Origin: Borrelia sp. P9F1
GTDB taxonomy: Bacteria; Spirochaetota; Spirochaetia; Borreliales; Borreliaceae
Direction of reading: 5' to 3'
Assembly: GCF_030436115.1 (NCBI RefSeq)
Contig: NZ_CP129407.1
Coordinates: forward strand, 341,346-405,345
Length of the DNA: 64,000 bases
The notes under the pieces are model-generated. The model searched no databases. It saw only the letters and a program-made list of their open reading frames with translations, and was not told the origin of the DNA. A program made the position numbers and the translations under genes. Positions 1-9,556 of the stretch are shown here, in pieces. Position 1 is the stretch's first letter. The number at the start of each line of letters is the position of its first letter.

Positions 1-1
1 T

Positions 2-1165
2 GGTCATGTACTTGACTCTGAGGTAGGGGTCCAGGCTGTAAACGACACAACCCTCAAGATAACACTCGCTAATCCCAAGCCTTACTTCCTTGATATGCTG
101 GCACATCACACATACATGCCAGTCCCAGTTCATGCTATTGAAAAACATGGGGAGAGATGGACTGACCCTGTAAACATGGTTGTAAGCGGGCCTTTTAAAC
201 TAAAGGAAAGATATGTCAATGACAAGATTGTTATTGAAAAAAATGATAAATATTACAATGCTGGAAATGTCGAGATAGATGAAGTCGTATTTTATACAAT
301 AAGCAACAGTATAACTTCATACAGAATGTATGAGAATGACGAACTTGACGCACTCACAACTCCAACCATTCCGCCTAACTTAATAAAGGAAATAAGACTC
401 AGAAATGACTATTATACTTCAGCTGTAAATGGGCTTTATTATTTTTCTTTTAATACTACTGTTAAACCTCTTGATAATCCAAAGGTTAGAGAAGCTCTAA
501 CTCTTGCTATTGACAGGGAAACATTAACAGAAAAAGTGATAGAAAATGGTTCTATTCCCACAAGAAGAATTAGTCCTAATTTTAAAAACTATTCTTACGG
601 CAAGGAACTTACACTATTTAACCCACAAAGAGCTAAGCAACTCCTAGCTGAGGCTGGTTTCCCTGATGGAAAGGACTTCCCAGTTCTTAAATACAAAACT
701 TCAAAACGTGATGGTCCGGGAATAACTGCAGAATTCTTGCAAGAACAATTTAAGAAAATATTAAATATTGATATTGATATTGAAACTGAAGAATGGACCA
801 CATTCCTTACAAGCAGAAAACTGGGTAACTATCAAATGTCACATATGGGATGGGCAGGTGATTATTCAGATCCGCTAACATTCCTTGAAAGTTTGTTTAC
901 AACCGAATATCATACTTTCGGTGCTTACGGATACTCAAACAAAGAATATGACTCACTTATTAAGAAATCTGACTTCGAACAAGATCCTGTTAAGCGTCAA
1001 GATATCTTAAGAAAAGCTGAGGAAATAATAATAGAGATTGACTTCCCTGTCGCTCCAATATACATATATGCGGGTAATTATCTCTTCAACAATGATAAAT
1101 GGACTGGTTGGTCTCCTAACATTCTTGAAAGATTTGATTTCTCTGAACTTAGAAGAATAAAATAA
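2..1165 (+). CDS. oppA: Oligopeptide ABC transporter substrate-binding protein OppA (5' end missing)
   Basis: Periplasmic, probably lipid-anchored, peptide-binding component of the Opp importer (SBP family 5). The reading frame is open from base 2, so the gene begins before the window; the ATG at 95 is internal. Visible SBP_bac_5 features are GPFKLKERY, the stretch NPKVREALTLAIDRETL (the family's conserved 'vRqAl..AiDr' helix), LLAEAGFPDGKDFP and GWAGDYSDPLTFLE. About 387 residues are present, which is most of the C-terminal three quarters of a normal ~530-residue protein; the signal peptide is outside the window. It lies 500 bp upstream of oppB. Borrelia carries several tandem oppA copies before oppB, and this is the last of them; I cannot say which paralogue it is. 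Product certain, paralogue number uncertain. Confidence 0.95.
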   Translation, partial: GHVLDSEVGVQAVNDTTLKITLANPKPYFLDMLAHHTYMPVPVHAIEKHGERWTDPVNMVVSGPFKLKERYVNDKIVIEKNDKYYNAGNVEIDEVVFYTISNSITSYRMYENDELDALTTPTIPPNLIKEIRLRNDYYTSAVNGLYYFSFNTTVKPLDNPKVREALTLAIDRETLTEKVIENGSIPTRRISPNFKNYSYGKELTLFNPQRAKQLLAEAGFPDGKDFPVLKYKTSKRDGPGITAEFLQEQFKKILNIDIDIETEEWTTFLTSRKLGNYQMSHMGWAGDYSDPLTFLESLFTTEYHTFGAYGYSNKEYDSLIKKSDFEQDPVKRQDILRKAEEIIIEIDFPVAPIYIYAGNYLFNNDKWTGWSPNILERFDFSELRRIK

Positions 1166-1215
1166 AACAAAGGGATGTCTATTGAAGGTATTTTTTAAAT
1201 AGACATCCCTTTGTT
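1166..1215 (+). terminator. Perfect 17-bp inverted repeat just after oppA
   Basis: The left arm AACAAAGGGATGTCTAT (1166-1182) is exactly complementary to 1199-1215, with a 16-base loop that contains a run of six T. It begins directly after the oppA TAA. There is no T tract after the right arm, so this may be a transcript-stabilising or attenuating stem (between highly expressed oppA and the permease genes) and not a textbook intrinsic terminator. The 11-base core ATCCCTTTGTT occurs again at 1273-1283. Confidence 0.75.
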
Positions 1216-1303
1216 GACAAGGCAGGCAATACGATCCAAATTCACAGATATATATCCATTTCTGAAATATTAGATCCCTTTGTTCGTCCCTTTTTGAATC
1301 ACG

Positions 1304-1519
1304 TTGAAATTGAAAGGATTTCGTAGCTGGCTCATGGAGGACTTGATTTCTAATAATGACCCACCTTATCCGTCTCAATCAAAAGATGGAGTATCCGTAA
1401 GAAAAATGAAAAACGGGTTGGTTGGGCTTCTTGAATGGCAAAGGTCGGACTATGAATTAAACAAAAAGGTTACAGGAATATCAAACTCAAATGCCGTAAC
1501 CAAAAAGCATGTAAATTAA
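1304..1519 (+). pseudogene. Unrecognised 71-codon ORF in the oppA-oppB gap, probably a gene fragment
   Basis: I do not recognise this. It is an open frame from a TTG at 1304 (no convincing ribosome-binding site) to a TAA at 1517-1519, encoding a polar peptide with the segments NDPPYPSQSKDGVSVRKMKN and LLEWQRSDYELNKK, which read like real protein sequence. No signal peptide or membrane segment. The rest of the gap (1216-1303 and 1520-1667) shows no gene. In B. burgdorferi a small hypothetical gene (BB0331) occupies the corresponding place, so this may be the same relic. It could be a chance ORF; low confidence. Confidence 0.3.
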
Positions 1520-1667
1520 AAAATGCAGCCGTCCCAATACACAGATAAGTCGTAGCATTTTAAAAGCAATAGAACAAATCTCAATGGTATTAATAAATAT
1601 TTAACATTGTGTGTTAAAATACTTAACTATATAGACTAAAATCCTATTGTTGAAACAAGGAGCAGTC

Positions 1668-2588
1668 ATGCTGAAGTTTACCATACAGAAATTATTGGAA
1701 ACGGTTCCAACTTTGATAGCGATAACTTTTTTGTGCTTCCTAATAATGAGACTTGCTCCTGGGAATCCATTTGATTCTGAAAAACCTATTGATCCTCAGG
1801 TAAAAGAAAAGCTAATGCAGAAATATCACCTTGACAAACCTTTTTATGTTCAAGCCTACCGATACATCACAAATGTTTTAAAAGGTGACTTTGGGCCATC
1901 ATTGAAAAAGAAAGACTTAACCGTAAATCAGTATATAAAATTAGGAATGCCTAAATCATTTACGATTGGAATAATAACCCTAATATTATCTCTCGTGCTT
2001 GGCATTTTGTTGGGGACAATAGCAGCTATTAAAAAAAATACTCGTGTCGATTACGCAATAAGGGTAATAGCAATATTTGGAATTTCTGTACCTACTTTTG
2101 TAGTTGGTCCCATTTTACAATATTTTTTGTCAGTAAAATTGGGGCTATTTTACACTTCTGGTTGGATTACAGAACGGGGTGGTCTTGCAAATTTGGTTAT
2201 GCCTATATTAGCACTTGCTTTGCCTTATACAGCTATTTTTACAAGAATACTTAGAGGTTCTATGTTAGAAATACTAAAGAGCGATTTTGTAAGGACAGCA
2301 AGGGCTAAGGGGTTAAGTTTTAATGTGATAATCAGAAAACATGTGTTGATAGGAGCCATACTTCCTCTAGTAAGTTACATAGGACCTATATTTGCTGGGA
2401 TAATTTCTGGAGGCATGGTTGTTGAACAAATATTCAGAGTTGCTGGGATGGGAGTAATTACAGTAGAATCGTCTCTGAATAGGGACTACCCGTTACTGAT
2501 GGGTTCAGTTCTGGTTTATTCAACTATATTACTTATCTCCATTCTAGTATCGGACATTGCTTATAAAAAACTTGATCCGAGAGTTTAG
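1668..2588 (+). CDS. oppB: Oligopeptide ABC transporter permease OppB
   Basis: First inner-membrane channel subunit of the Opp peptide importer; pairs with OppC. 306 residues with a membrane-inserted N-terminus (TVPTLIAITFLCFLIMRLAP), the large periplasmic loop typical of OppB/DppB (about residues 30-95), then five more hydrophobic segments. The cytoplasmic EAA coupling loop is visible as DFVRTARAKGLSFNVIIRKH, which docks on OppD/OppF. I chose ATG 1668 over an in-frame TTG at 1647 because AAGGAG (1657-1662) sits five bases before it. Opp import matters for this lineage because Borrelia lacks most amino-acid biosynthesis. Next gene oppC starts 14 bases downstream. Confidence 0.95.
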   Translation: MLKFTIQKLLETVPTLIAITFLCFLIMRLAPGNPFDSEKPIDPQVKEKLMQKYHLDKPFYVQAYRYITNVLKGDFGPSLKKKDLTVNQYIKLGMPKSFTIGIITLILSLVLGILLGTIAAIKKNTRVDYAIRVIAIFGISVPTFVVGPILQYFLSVKLGLFYTSGWITERGGLANLVMPILALALPYTAIFTRILRGSMLEILKSDFVRTARAKGLSFNVIIRKHVLIGAILPLVSYIGPIFAGIISGGMVVEQIFRVAGMGVITVESSLNRDYPLLMGSVLVYSTILLISILVSDIAYKKLDPRV

Positions 2589-2602
2589 GAGGATAAAACG
2601 CA

Positions 2603-3655
2603 ATGAGTAATTATGAACGACAGAACAACTCACTTGAATCTCACACATCTACTAGGAGAGCTTGGTTAAGGTTTAAAGAAAATAGACTGGCTTTTATAAG
2701 TATATTTATAATTGGGTTTTATATAATAATTGCAATACTTCAACCGGTCTTGCCAATATATAAATACTATACTCAAGTAGTTGAACATGCTGACCTACCT
2801 CCGTCTTTTAGGCACGCCGGGGAGCTTTGGTATGAGAAGGAGCTTAATTTCATAAAAAGATTATCCGGAAAAGAAAAACGAGACCTTAATGAAGAAGAAA
2901 AAGCAAAATTAGAAGAAATAAAGAGAAGAATAAAAACAGAAGTCCAAAAAATTGATGGTAGGGAAAGTAGGGTACATGAAAGAGTATACTTATTGGGAAC
3001 AGATAGTCTTGGAAGAGATTTGCTTGCAAGAATAATACAGGGAAGCCAAATATCAATATCCGTAGGGTTTATTGGAGCGTTCATATCGATGATAATAGGA
3101 ACTGTGGTGGGGGCAATAGCGGGGTTCTTTGGTGGAATCCTAGACAGAATAATAACTAAAACTATAGAAGTACTTTACATCTTGCCTTCCTTACTTGTCA
3201 TAATAACACTGATGACGGTTATGGAGAGGAATATAATGGGATTATTTGTTGCAATTAGCATTATCTCATGGTTGTCGCTAGCTAGGATAGTTAGAGGACA
3301 AATACAATCACTTTCAAAGTCTGAATTTATACAAGTAGCTAGAACACTGGGTGCAACAAATAAGAGAATGATATTTAACCATTTAATTCCCAATAGTCTT
3401 GGCATGATAGCAATAATTACAACAATGAATGTTCCGTCTTTTATTATGATTGAATCGTTTTTGTCGTTTTTAGGCCTTGGAATATCAGCACCGATGACTA
3501 GTTGGGGAGAGTTGGTAAAAAATGGAATTCCTACGTTTATTGAATATCCGTGGAAAATTTTCATTCCAGCAGCAGTCATGACAATATTCTTACTGTTTAT
3601 GAATTTTTTGGGAGATGGATTAAGAGATGCATTCGATCCGAAGGATAACCTCTAG
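2603..3655 (+). CDS. oppC: Oligopeptide ABC transporter permease OppC
   Basis: Second channel subunit of the Opp importer. 350 residues: the OppC-specific N-terminal cytoplasmic tail, first membrane helix (FISIFIIGFYIIIAILQPVL), a long charged periplasmic insert (about residues 55-130, rich in Lys/Glu), the conserved HLLGTDSLGRD-like motif seen here as LLGTDSLGRDLLARI, and five further membrane helices. The EAA loop reads EFIQVARTLGATNKRMIFNH. The AGGAGG directly overlapping the oppB stop codon places the start at ATG 2603. The charged insert is longer than in many OppC proteins but is expected in the DppC/OppC family. Operon with oppB, oppD and oppF. Confidence 0.95.
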   Translation: MSNYERQNNSLESHTSTRRAWLRFKENRLAFISIFIIGFYIIIAILQPVLPIYKYYTQVVEHADLPPSFRHAGELWYEKELNFIKRLSGKEKRDLNEEEKAKLEEIKRRIKTEVQKIDGRESRVHERVYLLGTDSLGRDLLARIIQGSQISISVGFIGAFISMIIGTVVGAIAGFFGGILDRIITKTIEVLYILPSLLVIITLMTVMERNIMGLFVAISIISWLSLARIVRGQIQSLSKSEFIQVARTLGATNKRMIFNHLIPNSLGMIAIITTMNVPSFIMIESFLSFLGLGISAPMTSWGELVKNGIPTFIEYPWKIFIPAAVMTIFLLFMNFLGDGLRDAFDPKDNL

Positions 3656-3667
3656 GAGAATAACTAA

Positions 3668-4540
3668 ATGAAAGAAGACTATATACTGGACATCAAAAAT
3701 TTAGCAATTGAATTTAAGCTAAAGCACACAACAATATATCCTGTCAACAGAATTAACTTAAAGGTTAAAAGAGGAGAAATTAGGGCTATAGTTGGAGAAT
3801 CTGGTAGCGGAAAATCTGTTACAAGCATGGCTATTTTAAAGCTGCTACCTGAAATGACAACAGTATACAAAGAAGGAGAAATACTATTTGAGGGGCAGGA
3901 TTTGCTTAAGCTTAGTGAAACAGAACTTCAAGGTATTAGAGGGAATAAAGTAGCCATGATCTTTCAGGATCCAATGACTTCTTTAAATCCATATTTAAGA
4001 ATATCTACGCAAATTGAAGAAACAATAATTTTGCACCAAAAACTAGACAAACATACAGCAAAGAAAAAGGCAATAGAAATGCTAAGGACTGTTGGTGTTG
4101 TGAATGCGGAAGAGAGGATAGAGCATTATCCGCATCAATTCTCAGGAGGAATGAGACAGAGAGTTATGATTGCGATGGCTTTAAGTTGTCATCCATCTTT
4201 ATTAATAGCAGATGAACCCACTACAGCTCTTGATGTTACAATTCAAGAACAAATACTATTGCTTATTAAAAGTTTATCTAAAAAGTTCAATACTTCAACA
4301 ATACTAATAACTCATGATTTAGCCGTAGTTGCGGAGATTTGCGATACAGTATCTGTCATGTACCAAGGTGAATTTGTGGAAGAAGGAACAGTAGAAAAGA
4401 TATTTAAAACCCCTAAACATCCTTATACAGTCGGTCTTTTAAAATCAATACTCACTCTAGATCAAGACCCGAATGAAAAACTTTACTCAATTAAGGAAAA
4501 CTCTATTGCAAAAACTATAAGTAATATCGAGGAGCTTTGA
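3668..4540 (+). CDS. oppD: Oligopeptide transporter ATPase OppD
   Basis: One of two cytoplasmic ATPases that power the Opp importer. 290 residues with Walker A GESGSGKS (about residue 38), Q-loop FQDPMTSLNP, ABC signature FSGGMRQR, Walker B LLIADEPTTALD, and the switch histidine in LITHDLAVVAEI. The C-terminal oligopeptide-transporter extension (TPKHPYTVGLLKSI) is present, but the usual Cys-rich iron-sulphur motif of some OppD proteins is not obvious, in keeping with the short C-terminus. An AGGAG lies before the ATG. The TGA stop is followed immediately by the ATG of oppF, so the two ATPases are probably translated together. Confidence 0.95.
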   Translation: MKEDYILDIKNLAIEFKLKHTTIYPVNRINLKVKRGEIRAIVGESGSGKSVTSMAILKLLPEMTTVYKEGEILFEGQDLLKLSETELQGIRGNKVAMIFQDPMTSLNPYLRISTQIEETIILHQKLDKHTAKKKAIEMLRTVGVVNAEERIEHYPHQFSGGMRQRVMIAMALSCHPSLLIADEPTTALDVTIQEQILLLIKSLSKKFNTSTILITHDLAVVAEICDTVSVMYQGEFVEEGTVEKIFKTPKHPYTVGLLKSILTLDQDPNEKLYSIKENSIAKTISNIEEL

Positions 4541-5521
4541 ATGAGCGACGAAAAAGACGTAATTCTTAGAGTAGAAAATCTAGTACAAACATTTACGATT
4601 GGGGAAGACTTTCTGTTTTGGAAAAACAAACGCAAGATAAACGCTGTGAATGGGATTAGTTTTGAGGTTGAACGCAATAAAACATTAGGACTTGTTGGGG
4701 AATCTGGGTGTGGCAAATCAACAACTCTGAGATCAATAATGCAGCTCTACACGCCGACGTCTGGAAGCATATATTTTAATGGAAGGGATATTACAAAACT
4801 TCCAAAAAGAGAACTCTTGAAAACTAAAAAAGACATGCAAATGGTTTTTCAAGACCCACACACATCCCTTAACCCAAGAATGACAATAAAAGAAATAATA
4901 GCAGAACCATTGGTTATTTATAATGAAAATAAGATTCTTCCAAAAACAAGGCAAGAAATAGACAAAAGAGTGGATGAATTAATGGATATTACTGAGCTTG
5001 AAAAGAGTATGCTATCTAGATACCCACACGAGTTTTCAGGAGGACAAAGACAGAGAATAGGGATAGCAAGAGCACTTGCTTTACAGCCTAAGCTTTTACT
5101 TCTAGATGAAGCTGTGTCGGCTTTGGACGTATCAATAAGGGCTCAGATTTTAAATTTACTCAAAACTTTACAAAAGGAGTTAAATCTATCTTATCTCTTT
5201 ATCTCCCATGACTTGGCGGTGGTCAAATATATGAGTGACAAAATTGCTGTAATGTACTTGGGGGTCATTTTGGAAGTCGCACCTAGAGATATTTTATTTT
5301 CAAATCCTGTGCACCCGTATACCAAAACGTTAATAGCGTCTATTCCTGAAATTGATACTGAAAAAAGAAAAAACAAAACTATAAAACTCGATGAGCCATC
5401 GCTGACAAGCATAAGAAACACTAGTCCTACAGCAGAAAACTTAGTTCTTGAAGAAGTGGAAGAGGATCATTTCGTGTCTAGATATCTTTTTGATGAAATG
5501 AATAGCCTATTAAATAAATGA
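4541..5521 (+). CDS. oppF: Oligopeptide transporter ATPase OppF
   Basis: Second ATPase of the Opp importer, forming a heterodimer with OppD. 326 residues: Walker A GESGCGKS, Q-loop FQDPHTSLNPRMT, signature FSGGQRQRIGIARALA, Walker B LLLLDEAVSALDVS (Ala replaces the more usual Pro after the Walker B Asp-Glu), H-loop FISHDLAVV, and the C-terminal family tail containing VHPYTKTLIASIP. The start codon directly abuts the oppD stop, and a GAGGAG 8 bases upstream lies inside oppD. Last gene of the opp operon; it is followed by a structured 90-bp spacer and the convergent p26 gene. Confidence 0.95.
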   Translation: MSDEKDVILRVENLVQTFTIGEDFLFWKNKRKINAVNGISFEVERNKTLGLVGESGCGKSTTLRSIMQLYTPTSGSIYFNGRDITKLPKRELLKTKKDMQMVFQDPHTSLNPRMTIKEIIAEPLVIYNENKILPKTRQEIDKRVDELMDITELEKSMLSRYPHEFSGGQRQRIGIARALALQPKLLLLDEAVSALDVSIRAQILNLLKTLQKELNLSYLFISHDLAVVKYMSDKIAVMYLGVILEVAPRDILFSNPVHPYTKTLIASIPEIDTEKRKNKTIKLDEPSLTSIRNTSPTAENLVLEEVEEDHFVSRYLFDEMNSLLNK

Positions 5522-5535
5522 AGAACCTACAGAGA

Positions 5536-5607
5536 TCTGTTTTGGGCGAAAGTGCCCCTGCATCCCTTGCTGCACCTAAACAAGCTGATTGGCCATCGCC
5601 AAACAGA
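5536..5607. other. GC-rich, multiply self-complementary spacer between oppF and p26
   Basis: The spacer between the convergent genes oppF and p26 is clearly richer in G+C than its surroundings. The outer arms TCTGTTTTGGGCG (5536-5548) and CGCCAAACAGA (5597-5607) pair apart from two bulged bases. Alternative inner stems are GGGC/GCCC (5544-5547 with 5554-5557), TTGGC/GCCAA (5589-5593 with 5598-5602) and CTTG/CAAG. No U run follows on either strand. It could be a bidirectional terminator or a small structured RNA; I do not recognise any known RNA family. Confidence 0.4.
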
Positions 5608-5610
5608 GAA

Positions 5611-6369
5611 CTAGTTATCAAAATAAGAAACCTCAAGGTCTGTCTTATTGTAGTTTCCCTTAACGAAATACAGGCTAGTTCTGTTGACGTTATTCTTGTC
5701 TATGACTTTATTACCAGAATCAACAAAATAATAATAAATCCTACCCTTAGGAAGGTCTTTAAGTTTAATAGTATATACCCCCTTGTTGTGTCTCTTCTCA
5801 ACTAATCTGTTTAAAAACGGATTAAAATTATTAAAATTACCGGCTATTGTAACAACCTGACCAGGACGCCCTATGTAGAAAATTTCAACCTCTCCGCTAT
5901 TAGAAGAATCAATTGGATTCCGTAGTGAGACATAACTATCACCTGTCCCCGAAACATCTATTACCGAAAATGGCATCAAGTCTTTGTTATAAACTACATT
6001 AGTATTATATTCATCATTTGTCCAAATTCCGTCCACAACAAGTTTATATTTTATCCTACCAAGCCCATGGGGTAAGTTTACCTTCACAAAAAAAAGACCA
6101 TGCTTATTTCTCTGAAACAAATACTTCCTCGAGTAACCATCAAAATCAAAAACTGCAAAGATTTTCCTAGTACTCCTGTCTGGAGGATAAAACATGATAA
6201 CCTTCTTAGAATCAACAATCGGCGTTAAATCATCCTCCCTTGTTGAAATTTCCAAAAACTCAATTAAAGATAGATCAAAGTTCGTGACAACATGCCCCCC
6301 CAGGGGACCACTACCAACACCGAAGAGAGATAATACAAAACACAAAAAAAACTTTGAAACTCTTCCCAC
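5611..6369 (-). CDS. P26-like exported protein with two CBM48/E-set-like domains
   Basis: Corresponds by position to B. burgdorferi BB0336 (P26). About 252 residues: a short basic N-terminus, a hydrophobic export signal (SKFFLCFVLSLFGVGSG), then two beta-sandwich units that resemble the AMPK/CBM48 glycan-binding fold. The second is the clearest: VVTIAGNFNNFNPF followed by GVYTIKLKDLPKGRIYYYFV, matching the family pattern 'V.l.G.FN.W ... G.w...l.L..G.y.YkF'; the first has LPHGLGRIKYKLVVDGIW. I prefer the GTG at 6367-6369 (GAGAGG 8 bases upstream, and a normal signal peptide follows) over the ATG at 6397-6399. A TATAAT lies about 15 bases upstream of that ATG. Carbohydrate binding is inferred from the fold only; no function is established here. 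Confidence 0.75.
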   Translation of the reverse strand: MGRVSKFFLCFVLSLFGVGSGPLGGHVVTNFDLSLIEFLEISTREDDLTPIVDSKKVIMFYPPDRSTRKIFAVFDFDGYSRKYLFQRNKHGLFFVKVNLPHGLGRIKYKLVVDGIWTNDEYNTNVVYNKDLMPFSVIDVSGTGDSYVSLRNPIDSSNSGEVEIFYIGRPGQVVTIAGNFNNFNPFLNRLVEKRHNKGVYTIKLKDLPKGRIYYYFVDSGNKVIDKNNVNRTSLYFVKGNYNKTDLEVSYFDN

Positions 6370-6441
6370 AGCCCAACCCTCTCGATAAATACTACACATT
6401 TACTCTGTTTCTTATTATACTGAAAACATATAGTAAAGTAA

Positions 6442-7773
<1,332 letters not shown>

Positions 7774-7797
7774 GAAAGGCCCCAAAGGGGGCTTTCT
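7774..7797. terminator. Terminator hairpin shared by eno and rpsI
   Basis: GAAAGGCCCC and GGGGGCTTTC form a GC-rich stem of about nine pairs with a three-to-four-base loop, immediately after the eno stop and 25 bases from the rpsI stop. Read on the minus strand it is followed by a T-rich stretch, so it can serve both converging genes. Confidence 0.85.
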
Positions 7798-7821
7798 TCA
7801 AAAAGATGCAAAAATAATTCT

Positions 7822-8232
7822 CTATCTTTTTGAGAACTGGAAGCTCTTCCTAGCCTTCCTTCGACCAAATTTCTTACGTTCAACTTTTCTTGAATCCCTA
7901 GTTAAAAACCCATTAGATTTAAGAACCATTCTATGCTCATCATCTAGTGCAAAAAGAGCCCTTGCAATCCCATGCCTAATAGCGCCTGCCTGCCCTGTGA
8001 TGCCCCCACCACAAACATTCACATAAACATCATATTTCCCAAGAGTATTCGTTAAAACCAAAGGCGCTAAAGCAAGAGTTCTCAGATTTTCAAGTTGAAC
8101 ATAAGCATCCAAACTCCTACCATTAATTCTAACCTCGCCCTTACCCTCTCTAATATAAACCCTAGCAACGGAAGTCTTCCGTCTTCCCGTACCCATCGAC
8201 AAATTAATACCCTTAACACCCACCTTCGTCAT
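7822..8232 (-). CDS. rpsI: Ribosomal protein S9
   Basis: Small-subunit protein whose C-terminal tail reaches into the P site. 136 residues. [19 protein letters not shown] at the start, the glycine-rich [19 protein letters not shown] centre, and the basic tail [15 protein letters not shown] ending in the conserved Lys-Arg. Starts 10 bases after rplM, the standard L13-S9 pair. Ends at the hairpin shared with eno. Confidence 0.97.
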   Translation of the reverse strand: MTKVGVKGINLSMGTGRRKTSVARVYIREGKGEVRINGRSLDAYVQLENLRTLALAPLVLTNTLGKYDVYVNVCGGGITGQAGAIRHGIARALFALDDEHRMVLKSNGFLTRDSRKVERKKFGRRKARKSFQFSKR

Positions 8233-8242
8233 TTTTCCTCTC

Positions 8243-8692
8243 TTAATCCAATTCTAATTTATAAGGGTTCTGCGCCCTAAGATTATGCTCAGACCCAGCG
8301 AAAACTCTAAGACTCCTAAAGAGCTCACGCCCCAGAGGACCCTTCGGTAACATGCCCTTAATAGCTATTTCAAGAGGAGCCGTTGGTTTCCTCTCAACCA
8401 ATGTTCTAAAAGTATCAGAATAAAGACCCCCCGGATACCTTGAATGCCTGTAATAAATCTTTTGATTATGCTTCTTACCCGTAAGCCTAATCTTTGAAGC
8501 GTTGACAATTATAACATTATCACCCAAATCCTGATGAGGAGTATAATAAGCCTTATGTTTCCCTCTCAAAATCTTAACCGCTTCCGTAGCAACTCTACCA
8601 AGCACCTTACCAGCAGCATCAATAACGCACCACCTCTTCTCCACAAACCTAGGCCTAACCCATATTGTCTTGTTCTCAGTTATTCTATTCAT
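8243..8692 (-). CDS. rplM: Ribosomal protein L13
   Basis: Early-assembling large-subunit protein. 149 residues with [44 protein letters not shown] and the signature [10 protein letters not shown]. An in-frame GTG lies three codons upstream, but the ATG at 8690-8692 is chosen because the SD-like AGGGG is 12 bases before it and only 3 from the GTG, and because L13 normally begins at this point. Followed at once by rpsI; preceded by a 63-bp gap after the aminotransferase-like gene, which may hold its own promoter. Confidence 0.95.
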   Translation of the reverse strand: MNRITENKTIWVRPRFVEKRWCVIDAAGKVLGRVATEAVKILRGKHKAYYTPHQDLGDNVIIVNASKIRLTGKKHNQKIYYRHSRYPGGLYSDTFRTLVERKPTAPLEIAIKGMLPKGPLGRELFRSLRVFAGSEHNLRAQNPYKLELD

Positions 8693-8764
8693 AGCAACCA
8701 CAGTCCCCTACTAGATATTCTACAAAATCACGCCTCTCAAGTCTACTATTTGTAAGATAACCTG

Positions 8765-9556
8765 TCAATATTGGCAGCTTAATCTACCCTGTAGACTAAA
8801 AGAAACCTTTCTAAACCTATCCAAATCCCCTTTAGAAAATTTTAAAGGAACAAACGAAGGATTGTTAAAGATAGGATTAATTAAATATCCATTATTTAAA
8901 TATTCATTAAAAACTTCAAAATGATGCTCAGATTTATAAAGAGGGAACATATATCTGTTTATTATCCTAAACATAGGAGTAGAAAAAATACCAAAATCAA
9001 CTTTCTCGCTTCCTTCATAAGAAATAATCTTAGCAAGCACATGCCTAGCAGCTGCTAAAGTTAAAGCATCAAGGCTGTCCCTGAACTCTATTTTTCTAGA
9101 CAAATTATCTACAATAACAATGCTAATAGACATACACCCTGGCATTGGAATATTTACAAGCATAGGATACCTAAAATTATTAAATCCGACCCTAAATTCA
9201 TATATTCCCTGATCCTCCTCCCAAGGCTTACTAAAATAATGCTGCCCCGTTAAAGATAATAAAAAATCCCTAGCATCCCTTTCAAATTTAAAAACATGCA
9301 CACAACCCGCCTTTTTAAAAAAAGAAAAAAAAACATTCTCAAATTGTTTTCTAAATATGGAAGGATAAGAAGCCGTAAGCCCCCTTGAAAAGGTTTGCTT
9401 AAGAACAAGATTTAACCCCTGAATCCTATGCCCCAGAAAATTATTGCCCCCATTTAAATATAAATCCAAATACCTATTACCCTTAATATCATAAAGGTAA
9501 AAAAACCTTGCTCTTTTAATAATTGGAAGGCAACTCATTAAAGACTCGCTACACAT
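8765..9556 (-). CDS. Class-III-aminotransferase-like protein lacking the catalytic core
   Basis: Corresponds to a hypothetical gene in B. burgdorferi (BB0340 by order). The N-terminus (FYLYDIKGNRYLDLYLNGGN, then NFLGHRIQGL) matches the start of fold-type I, class III PLP enzymes such as HemL ('..D.DGn.YlDf..g.g....lGH'). The C-terminus (FEVFNEYLNNGYLINPIF) resembles their small domain. The PLP-binding lysine and the GTEA-type cofactor motif are absent, and at 263 residues it is about 160 shorter than an intact enzyme. So it may be a non-enzymatic remnant. The ATG at 9556 overlaps the gatB stop by 8 bases; an internal ATG at 9538 is equally possible. Co-transcribed with gatCAB. Fold assignment is inference from motifs. 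Confidence 0.7.
   Translation of the reverse strand: MCSESLMSCLPIIKRARFFYLYDIKGNRYLDLYLNGGNNFLGHRIQGLNLVLKQTFSRGLTASYPSIFRKQFENVFFSFFKKAGCVHVFKFERDARDFLLSLTGQHYFSKPWEEDQGIYEFRVGFNNFRYPMLVNIPMPGCMSISIVIVDNLSRKIEFRDSLDALTLAAARHVLAKIISYEGSEKVDFGIFSTPMFRIINRYMFPLYKSEHHFEVFNEYLNNGYLINPIFNNPSFVPLKFSKGDLDRFRKVSFSLQGRLSCQY

Noticed and set aside
1007..1378. 123-codon minus-strand ORF running from the oppA-oppB gap back into oppA
   Set aside because: Shadow of oppA plus the inverted repeat; no ribosome-binding site and no protein-like character.
5518..5805. 95-codon plus-strand ORF whose ATG overlaps the oppF stop
   Set aside because: Two thirds lies antisense to p26, there is no family resemblance, and the opening part is the structured spacer. 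The overlap with oppF is probably chance.
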